Positions 17,561-24,503 of a stretch of DNA of 24,503 nucleotides are shown here, piece after piece. This DNA comes from an uncultured Woeseia sp. (GTDB lineage: Bacteria > Pseudomonadota > Gammaproteobacteria > Steroidobacterales > Woeseiaceae), in the NCBI GenBank assembly GCA_937925605.1, contig CALALV010000093.1, positions 1 to 24,503 of the forward strand, written 5' to 3'. Each line of letters begins with the position of its first letter. The first letter of the stretch is position 1. Below the pieces are notes generated by a model, which was not told the DNA's origin, searched no databases, and saw only the letters and a program-made list of their open reading frames with translations. Both the position numbers and the translations under genes were made by a program.

Positions 17561-18238
17561 GCGCATGCCGCCGTTCGCCTCCTGCACGAAGAAGCGCCGC
17601 ACCTTGATCGCGCGCGACAGCTTTCCCCGGCGGACGAAGCACTGGTGGAACATGTCCTTCATGACTTCCAGTAGCACGCCGGCCTGCGCGCGATTCAGCG
17701 CGGGCAGCTCTTCCTCGGAGTCGGCGGCGAACAGCACTTTCTTGATCGGCTCGAAACTGTCGTCGTCGATCTCGGCGATGCGCTGGGCCTCCATGACCTC
17801 GTCGAAGGCGCGCAGCTTGCCGTCCTTGCCGAGCGTCTCGAAAGCGCTCATCGCCGCGCGCCGGCACATCGACGCGAACGCGTTGAAGAGGTTGTGCGTG
17901 TAGCAGGCGAGCGCCTCGCGGAACAGCACCTCGGTCTGGCCCGGCAGGTAGGAATACGCGAAGCGCTCTTTCGGCCGTTCGAGCTCGACGAAGTTGCGGA
18001 ACAGCTCGACCGACGACTCGCCGTACTCGCGCACGGCGAAGCGCAGGAAGATCGGTGCCTTGCAGGCATCGCACTGGTAGACGAGGCCGATGTGTTTCGG
18101 CCGGTCGCGCAGCAGCGCCGAGACGTTCGGGACCGCCTGCGGCGACATGTGCGAGTAGACGTTGCAGTACGGACACTCGAGCCCGATCTGTTCACCGGGT
18201 TGCCGGATGCCGTGTTCTCGCTCGAGGGTGATTGTCAT
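17549..18238 (-). CDS. Zinc-ribbon protein, DUF4145-like
   Basis: A 229-residue soluble protein of unknown function. The N-terminal part has two CxxC knuckles, C22/C25 in ECPYCN and C56/C59 in YQCDACK, which should bind one zinc ion. The rest is mostly helical; the segment FREALACYTHNLFNAFASMCRRAAMSAFETLGKDGKLRAFDEVM (about 105-150) resembles DUF4145, a domain found alone or attached to nucleic-acid-related and restriction proteins. That match is from memory. The ATG at 18238 has no strong ribosome binding site. A TATACT hexamer on the minus strand at 18266-18271 is a possible -10. It lies 79 bases after the stop codon of the membrane protein gene and may be the third gene of the ettA operon or separately expressed. 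Confidence 0.75.
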   Translation of the reverse strand: MTITLEREHGIRQPGEQIGLECPYCNVYSHMSPQAVPNVSALLRDRPKHIGLVYQCDACKAPIFLRFAVREYGESSVELFRNFVELERPKERFAYSYLPGQTEVLFREALACYTHNLFNAFASMCRRAAMSAFETLGKDGKLRAFDEVMEAQRIAEIDDDSFEPIKKVLFAADSEEELPALNRAQAGVLLEVMKDMFHQCFVRRGKLSRAIKVRRFFVQEANGGMRADG

Positions 18239-18317
18239 TGTTGTTCGCCGACCCTGCTTTCGCCCAGTATAGACGCAGGGGCCTCCCGGCCCTGCGGCCG
18301 TTCGACATAATAACGGG

Positions 18318-18980
18318 TCAAGTCGCGCCCCAGTCGCCCACCGCGCGACGCGCGGCGTCGTTGACCGGGCGTGCGATCAGCGCGTCGCGACTCAGGCTGA
18401 CCTCGTAGCGCGCGCCCTCGGCCATCGGTACGTAGGTTGCCGTGCCGTAGTAGGCGTCGACCCCCGGGAGCAGGAAGGAGGGCAGGCGGCGCGCGAGCCG
18501 CCACAGGTCGAGCGGTTGCTCCGGCGACAGTTCGTGCACGCTGCGCGGCTCCGTGCGCTCCCGGTCGATGGCCGCGTAGCGGCCGCTGATGCGTTCGAGA
18601 CGAAAGATCGGTTCGAGCCCGAGCATCGTCATCGGCGGTTTCCAGTTGATCAGGCGCGCGTCGATCTGCCACTCGTTGCCGCGCAGCGTGAACAGGCGGT
18701 CGGGCCGGCCCGGCGTGATCACGCGGGTGCGGAACTCTTCAGGCGCGGTCGCGCTGAATTCGACCGTCGCGACGACCTGCTCGGCGGTCAGGCGGTCGTA
18801 GCTCCAGTAACCGAACGCGATGACGCCCGCGGCCGCCGCGACGGCGGCCGACAGCACGCAGCTCACGCAGGAGCCGCCGGCGCGCAGCAGCCGGCCGCGG
18901 CGCGTGCAGCGCAGCATGTGCGCGAGGAACGCGAACGCGATGATCGTGAACAGTGCGCCGATGGCGAGCAGGATCGTCAT
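18318..18980 (-). CDS. Uncharacterised two-helix membrane protein
   Basis: A 220-residue protein with two predicted membrane segments at about residues 3-21 and 38-60, followed by a soluble domain of about 155 residues. The loop between the helices is arginine-rich (RCTRRGRLLR), which by the positive-inside rule puts it in the cytoplasm and the C-terminal domain in the periplasm. The soluble part has a beta-like pattern (VVATVEFSATAPEEFRTRVITP...FTLRGNEWQIDARLINW) ending in DAYYGTATYVPM. Proteins of this type are sometimes labelled 'multidrug/cation transporter' in databases, but nothing here resembles a transporter and I give it no function. The ATG at 18980 lies 19 bases after the ettA stop codon, so it is very probably co-transcribed with ettA. 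Confidence 0.8.
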   Translation of the reverse strand: MTILLAIGALFTIIAFAFLAHMLRCTRRGRLLRAGGSCVSCVLSAAVAAAAGVIAFGYWSYDRLTAEQVVATVEFSATAPEEFRTRVITPGRPDRLFTLRGNEWQIDARLINWKPPMTMLGLEPIFRLERISGRYAAIDRERTEPRSVHELSPEQPLDLWRLARRLPSFLLPGVDAYYGTATYVPMAEGARYEVSLSRDALIARPVNDAARRAVGDWGAT

Positions 18981-18999
18981 GCGCGTGTCCCGTCGTGCC

Positions 19000-20673
<1,674 letters not shown>

Positions 20674-20706
20674 GCTCGGTTAGGATTCGGCCTCGACAAG
20701 GCGCGC

Positions 20707-20712
20707 ATTATC
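20707..20712 (-). promoter_or_regulatory. Possible -10 element of ettA
   Basis: On the minus strand GATAAT (plus-strand ATTATC at 20707-20712) lies about 34 bases upstream of the ettA start codon in the 94-base divergent gap. The -35 region at suitable spacing (TTTTCT) is only a partial match. Confidence 0.35.
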
Positions 20713-20767
20713 CGGGATGCGCCTGCAATAGAAAACCTCGGTATCCTCCCGGCGACGAGGCTTAGGC

Positions 20768-21721
20768 TTGGGCGAGCTTCCGGTATACGTGTACAAGGGC
20801 GAGGCGCTCGCCGCCTACGCCTTTGGCGACGACCACCCGTTCGGCCCGGATCGGCACGATGCGTTTCACGCGGCGCTGGCGCAGGCCGGGCTCGACGGCG
20901 CGCTTTCCCTGCGCGAGCCGGTCAGCGGCACGCCGGAGCAGCTGGCGCTGTTTCACGAACCCGAATACATCCGGCTCGTCGAGCACCGCTCGGCCGAGGG
21001 GAGCGGCTACCTCGACCAGGGCGACACGCCGGCGCTGCCCGGCATCTTCGAAAAGGCGCTGGTGCCGGTCGGCACGACGCTCGCCGCCGTGGACGCGATC
21101 ATGGCCGGCGAGACCCGCCGCGCGTTCAACCCGATCGGCGGCCTGCACCACGCGGCGCGCATCGCGGCCTCGGGCTTCTGCGTCTTCAACGACTGCGGCA
21201 TCGCGATCGAGTACCTCCGGCAGAAATACGGTCTGCGCCGCATCGCCTACGTCGACATCGACGCGCACCACGGCGACGGCGTCTACTACGCCTTCGAGGA
21301 CGATCCCGACCTGCTGTTCGCCGACATCCACGAGGACGGCCGTTTCCTGTACCCGGGCACCGGCGCGGCCTGCGAAAACGGCAAGGGCGAGGCCGCCGGG
21401 ACCAAGCTGAACATCCCGGTGCCGCCGGGCGCCGACGACAGCGTGTTCTTCGAGGCCTGGGGGCGCGTCGAGGCCTACCTCGACGAGGCGCAACCGGAGT
21501 TCGTCATCCTGCAGTGCGGCGCGGACAGCCTGGCCGGCGACCCGATCACGCACCTCGAGTACTCGACGCGGGCACACGCGGCGGCGGCCGCGAGCCTGTG
21601 CGCTCTGGCCGACCGCCACGCGGGCGGGCGGCTGCTGGCAACCGGCGGTGGCGGCTACAACCGGGCCAACCTGGCGGCCGCCTGGACCGCCGTCGTGCGG
21701 GAATTAGCCGGCGCCGGCTGA
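20768..21721 (+). CDS. Histone deacetylase-family (AcuC-like) lysine deacetylase
   Basis: A 317-residue zinc-dependent deacetylase of the arginase/HDAC fold. The active site is complete: H127-H128 in GGLHHAARIAASGFCVFND, zinc ligands D165 and H167 in YVDIDAHHGDGV, D253 in LQCGADSLAGDP, and the transition-state tyrosine Y297 in TGGGGYN. The N terminus PVYVYKGEALAAYAFGDDHPFGPDRHDAF resembles AcuC proteins. In Bacillus, AcuC reactivates acetyl-CoA synthetase by removing an acetyl group from lysine; other relatives act on acetylpolyamines, so substrate is not certain. The TTG at 20768 gives the usual N terminus; GTG at 20789 is an alternative and neither has a clear ribosome binding site. It diverges from ettA and is followed by a GC-rich hairpin and glyA. 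Confidence 0.9.
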   Translation: MGELPVYVYKGEALAAYAFGDDHPFGPDRHDAFHAALAQAGLDGALSLREPVSGTPEQLALFHEPEYIRLVEHRSAEGSGYLDQGDTPALPGIFEKALVPVGTTLAAVDAIMAGETRRAFNPIGGLHHAARIAASGFCVFNDCGIAIEYLRQKYGLRRIAYVDIDAHHGDGVYYAFEDDPDLLFADIHEDGRFLYPGTGAACENGKGEAAGTKLNIPVPPGADDSVFFEAWGRVEAYLDEAQPEFVILQCGADSLAGDPITHLEYSTRAHAAAAASLCALADRHAGGRLLATGGGGYNRANLAAAWTAVVRELAGAG

Positions 21722-21724
21722 GGT

Positions 21725-21746
21725 CCCGCCGCGGTCCGGCGGCGGG
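21725..21746 (+). terminator. GC-rich hairpin after the deacetylase gene
   Basis: CCCGCCGC (21725-21732) pairs perfectly with GCGGCGGG (21739-21746) around a six-base loop, starting four bases past the deacetylase stop codon. It is not followed by a T run, so it is at best a weak or Rho-assisted terminator; it may also stabilise the transcript end. Confidence 0.35.
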
Positions 21747-21755
21747 CGGATTGTG

Positions 21756-21761
21756 TACAAT
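21756..21761 (+). promoter_or_regulatory. Possible -10 element of glyA
   Basis: TACAAT matches the -10 consensus at five of six positions and lies in a short AT-richer patch after the hairpin. It would give a leader of about 65 bases before glyA. The -35 position (GGTCCG) is poor. No glycine riboswitch or known purine operator was recognised in the 113-base gap. Confidence 0.4.
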
Positions 21762-21834
21762 TGCCGATCTTCTGCCGGCCCCAGCGTACCCGGCCGGAAT
21801 CACCCCCGAAGCCGACAGACCGGAGACCCGCCGC

Positions 21835-23088
21835 ATGTTCGCAGAGACCACGACGATCGAGGAATTCGACGCCGAGTTGTTCAACGCCATCGTCGACGAG
21901 GCCCGTCGCCAGGAGGAGCACATAGAGCTGATCGCCTCCGAGAACTACGCGAGCCCGCGGGTGCTGGAAGCGCAGGGTTCCGTGCTGACCAACAAGTACG
22001 CCGAGGGCTATCCCGGCAAGCGCTACTACGGCGGCTGCGAGTACGTGGATGTCGCCGAGGCGCTCGCGATCGAGCGCGCGAAAGAACTGTTCGGCGCGCA
22101 CTACGCGAACGTGCAGCCGCACTCGGGCTCGCAGGCGAACGCGGCCGTCTACCTCGCGTTGCTCGAGGCCGGCGACACGATCCTCGGCATGAGCCTGTCG
22201 GACGGCGGCCACCTGACGCACGGTTCACCGGTCAATTTCTCCGGCAAGCTGTTCAACGCGGTCCAGTACGGCGTGGACGCCGATACCGGCCTGATCGACT
22301 ACGACGAGGTCGAGCGGCTCGCGAAGGAGCATCGGCCGAAGATGATCATCGCTGGCTTCAGCGCCTATTCGCGGGTCATGGACTGGCAGCGCTTCCGCGA
22401 CATCGCCGACGAGGTCGGCGCCTGGCTGGTCGTCGACATGGCGCACGTGGCCGGGCTGGTCGCGGCCGGGCTGTACCCGAACCCGGTGCCGGTCGCCGAC
22501 GCCTGCATGACGACCACGCACAAGACGCTGCGCGGGCCGCGCGGCGGCCTGATCCTCGCGCGCGAGAACGACGAGATCACGAAGAAGTTCAACTCGCTCG
22601 TGTTCCCCGGCACCCAGGGCGGGCCGCTGATGCACGTGATCGCGGCCAAGGCCGTGGCACTCAAGGAAGCGATGAGCGACGACTTCCGGGCCTACCAGCA
22701 GCGTGTCATCGACAACGCGCGGGTCATGGCCGACACGCTCGCCGGCCGCGGCTTCGACATCGTCTCGGGCGGCACCGACAACCACCTCATGCTGGTCAGC
22801 CTGATCAAGCAGGACATCACCGGCAAGGACGCGGACGCGGCGCTCGGGCGCGCGAACATCACGGTCAACAAGAACACCGTGCCGAACGACCCGCGCTCGC
22901 CCTTCGTGACCTCGGGCCTGCGGCTCGGCACGCCGGCGATCACGACGCGCGGCTTCGGCGAGCAGGAGACGCGCGAGCTGTCCGGCTGGATTGCGGACGT
23001 GCTCGACGACATCGCGGACGACGTCATGATCCGGCGCGTGCGGGGCCAGGTCCTCGAGCTCTGCAAGCGCTTTCCGGTCTATGGCTGA
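21835..23088 (+). CDS. glyA: Serine hydroxymethyltransferase
   Basis: A 417-residue pyridoxal-phosphate enzyme that interconverts serine plus tetrahydrofolate with glycine plus methylene-tetrahydrofolate, the main source of one-carbon units for purines and thymidylate. Length equals the E. coli enzyme. Conserved segments include ELIASENYASPRVLEAQGS, NKYAEGYPGKRYYGGCEYVD, QPHSGSQANAAVY, VVDMAHVAGLVAAG and the cofactor-binding lysine K230 in TTTHKTLRGPRGG. The ATG at 21835 follows GGAG at 21822-21825. It is followed after 21 bases by nrdR and then ribD, the standard gammaproteobacterial order. A single frame stays open from 18820 through this gene, but the part before 21835 is only antisense or out-of-frame sequence. 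Confidence 0.98.
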   Translation: MFAETTTIEEFDAELFNAIVDEARRQEEHIELIASENYASPRVLEAQGSVLTNKYAEGYPGKRYYGGCEYVDVAEALAIERAKELFGAHYANVQPHSGSQANAAVYLALLEAGDTILGMSLSDGGHLTHGSPVNFSGKLFNAVQYGVDADTGLIDYDEVERLAKEHRPKMIIAGFSAYSRVMDWQRFRDIADEVGAWLVVDMAHVAGLVAAGLYPNPVPVADACMTTTHKTLRGPRGGLILARENDEITKKFNSLVFPGTQGGPLMHVIAAKAVALKEAMSDDFRAYQQRVIDNARVMADTLAGRGFDIVSGGTDNHLMLVSLIKQDITGKDADAALGRANITVNKNTVPNDPRSPFVTSGLRLGTPAITTRGFGEQETRELSGWIADVLDDIADDVMIRRVRGQVLELCKRFPVYG

Positions 23089-23109
23089 GGACTGAGTGGC
23101 GCCGGGGCC

Positions 23110-23625
23110 GTGTACTGTCCGTTCTGCAGCCATGGCGAGACCAAGGTCATCGACTCGCGGCTCGCGGCGGACGGCCGGCAGATCCGCCGCCGGCGCCAGT
23201 GCATGGACTGCAACGAGCGCTTCACGACCTTCGAGTCCGCGGAACTCGTCATGCCGCGGCTGGCGAAATCCGACGGGCGCCGCGAACCCTTCGACGAGGA
23301 CAAGATGCGCTCCAGCATGCGCCGCGCGCTCGAGAAACGGCCGGTGCCGTCCGACGAGTTCGAGGAAGCCGTTGCGCGCCTCGTGCACAAGCTGCGCACG
23401 ATGGGCGAGCGCGAGGTCCCGTCGCGGCTGGTCGGCGAAATGGTCATGGAAGAGCTGCGCGAACTGGACGAGGTCGCCTACGTGCGCTTCGCCTCGGTCT
23501 ACCGCAGCTTCCAGGACGTGACCGAGTTCCAGGAGGAGATCCGCAAGCTGCAGGAGATCTCCGACGCGGCGGCCTCGCGCGAGCAGATGTCGCTGCTGCC
23601 GGAACTGCTCGGCAAGAAGAAATAG
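23110..23625 (+). CDS. nrdR: Transcriptional repressor NrdR
   Basis: A 171-residue zinc-ribbon/ATP-cone repressor that controls ribonucleotide reductase genes in response to ATP and dATP. The N-terminal zinc ribbon has C3/C6 (MYCPFC) and C31/C34 (CMDCNERFTTFE) with the DNA-binding basic patch between them, followed by the ATP-cone at about 49-139 (KSDGRREPFDEDKMRSSMRRALEKRPV...). The start is GTG at 23110, fixed by the conserved MYCPFC N terminus. The C-terminal extension after the cone (about 140-171, charged, ending LLGKKK) is slightly longer than in many orthologues. It lies between glyA and ribD and is probably co-transcribed with both. Confidence 0.97.
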   Translation: MYCPFCSHGETKVIDSRLAADGRQIRRRRQCMDCNERFTTFESAELVMPRLAKSDGRREPFDEDKMRSSMRRALEKRPVPSDEFEEAVARLVHKLRTMGEREVPSRLVGEMVMEELRELDEVAYVRFASVYRSFQDVTEFQEEIRKLQEISDAAASREQMSLLPELLGKKK

Positions 23626-23657
23626 AACCCGACGCGGCCCGGCGCCGCCGGATCGAC

Positions 23658-24503
23658 ATGCAGAGCTTCGACACCGACGATTACCGACTGATGGCACGCG
23701 CCCTCGGGCTCGCCGCGCGCGGCCTGTACACGGCGCACCCGAACCCGCGGGTCGGCTGCGTGCTCGCGAAGGACGGCGAGATCGTCGGCGAAGGCTGGCA
23801 CCGGGCGGCCGGCGAGGCACACGCCGAGATCGTCGCGCTCGAGGCCGCGGGCAGTGCGGCCCGCGGCGCGACCGCGTACGTATCGCTCGAACCCTGCAAC
23901 CACACCGGCCGCACCGGCCCGTGCAGCGAGGCGCTCAAGAGCGCGGGCATCAGTCGCGTCGTCGCGGCCGTCGTCGACCCGTTCCCGGCCGTCGCCGGGC
24001 AGGGCCTCGCCACGCTGGCGGCGGCCGGCGTCGAGACCGCGAGCGGGTTGCTCGAGACCCGGGCGCGCGAACTGAACGCCGGCTTCTTCTCGCGCATCGA
24101 GCGCGGCCGGCCGTTCGTGCGCCTGAAGGTCGCGACGAGCGTCGACGGCGCGACGGCGATGGCCAGCGGCGAGAGCCGCTGGATCACGGGCCCGGCCGCG
24201 CGCCGCGACGTGCAGCGGCTGCGGGCGCGCTCGGGCGCGATCCTTACCGGCATCGGCACCGTGCTCGCCGACGATCCGCGGCTCGACGTGCGCGAGCCCG
24301 GGCTGGTCGGCCGCCAGCCGCTGGTCGTCGTCGCCGACGGGCAGCTGCGCATGCCGCCCGGGGCACGCCTGCTGGCCGGGGCCGCGCCCTGCCTGGTGGT
24401 CGGCCGGGGCGACGGCGCAGCGCTCGCGGCCGCCGGCGCCGAGGTCCTGCCGCTCGCCGACAGCGCCGGCCGGGGGCCGCTGGACGCGCTGCTCGCGGAG
24501 CTT
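23658..24503 (+). CDS. ribD: Riboflavin biosynthesis deaminase/reductase RibD (3' end outside window)
   Basis: The first 282 codons of a bifunctional enzyme that deaminates and then reduces the pyrimidine intermediate of riboflavin synthesis; the frame is still open at the window edge. The N-terminal deaminase has the zinc site H55-A56-E57 in AGEAHAEIVALEAAG, and C80 and C89 in SLEPCNHTGRTGPCSEAL. The reductase domain begins near residue 150 with FVRLKVATSVDGATAMASGESRWITGPAARRDVQRLRARSGAILTGIGTVLADDPRL, the pattern expected for NADPH and substrate binding. Full-length relatives have about 360-380 residues, so roughly a quarter is missing. The ATG at 23658 is 32 bases after nrdR; no strong ribosome binding site is seen. 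Riboflavin genes such as ribE or ribBA would be expected next. Confidence 0.96.
   Translation, partial: MQSFDTDDYRLMARALGLAARGLYTAHPNPRVGCVLAKDGEIVGEGWHRAAGEAHAEIVALEAAGSAARGATAYVSLEPCNHTGRTGPCSEALKSAGISRVVAAVVDPFPAVAGQGLATLAAAGVETASGLLETRARELNAGFFSRIERGRPFVRLKVATSVDGATAMASGESRWITGPAARRDVQRLRARSGAILTGIGTVLADDPRLDVREPGLVGRQPLVVVADGQLRMPPGARLLAGAAPCLVVGRGDGAALAAAGAEVLPLADSAGRGPLDALLAEL

Overview
The window is ordinary-looking chromosomal DNA from a high-GC proteobacterium, most likely a gammaproteobacterium. The main evidence is the block glyA-nrdR-ribD at the right end (a classic gammaproteobacterial order), a single-chain large PurL with its own glutaminase domain, EttA, a DUF1820 protein and a DUF6491-like secreted protein. 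I cannot name the genus. No rRNA, tRNA, CRISPR array, transposase, integrase or phage gene was seen. Very long open frames occur on the wrong strand of most genes because of the base composition; these were left out.

Layout. 1-318: non-coding, with a direct repeat and two perfect hairpins that look like a repeated intergenic element. 319-3717 (+): a lipoprotein, a CPBP-family membrane protease and an SLC13-type ion/dicarboxylate transporter with regulatory RCK_C domains. 3733-4129 (-): a small secreted DUF6491-like protein with a textbook terminator. 4254-5723 (+): an NhaC-type Na+/H+ antiporter, whose 3' end overlaps a minus-strand operon (8135 to 5667) of a Tat-signal aldo/keto reductase, a CoA-binding protein and a tandem universal stress protein. 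8209-11561 (+): a clear promoter followed by a MaoC-like hydratase, a CitE-like lyase and acetyl-CoA synthetase. 11746-12963 (-): an FHA-domain protein of the type VI secretion TagH family, with no other secretion gene nearby. 13205-17539 (+): DUF1820 protein and purL. 17549-20673 (-): ettA followed downstream by two uncharacterised genes. 20768-24503 (+): an AcuC-like deacetylase, glyA, nrdR and a ribD cut by the window edge.

How the genes may work together. Hydratase, lyase and Acs form a compact acyl-CoA unit that would make or use acetyl-CoA. Acs carries the lysine that is acetylated in its family, and an AcuC-like deacetylase lies about 9 kb away, so post-translational control of Acs is a possible link. 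NhaC, the SLC13-like carrier and the stress protein suggest ion or pH stress functions. purL, glyA and ribD supply purines, one-carbon units and flavin, and NrdR controls deoxyribonucleotide synthesis.

No convincing wholly new system is present. The most unusual items are the repeat/hairpin element at the left edge, the orphan TagH-like FHA gene, the hydratase-lyase-Acs operon, the hairpin that contains both stop codons at the purL junction, and the antisense 3' overlap of the stress protein with the antiporter.
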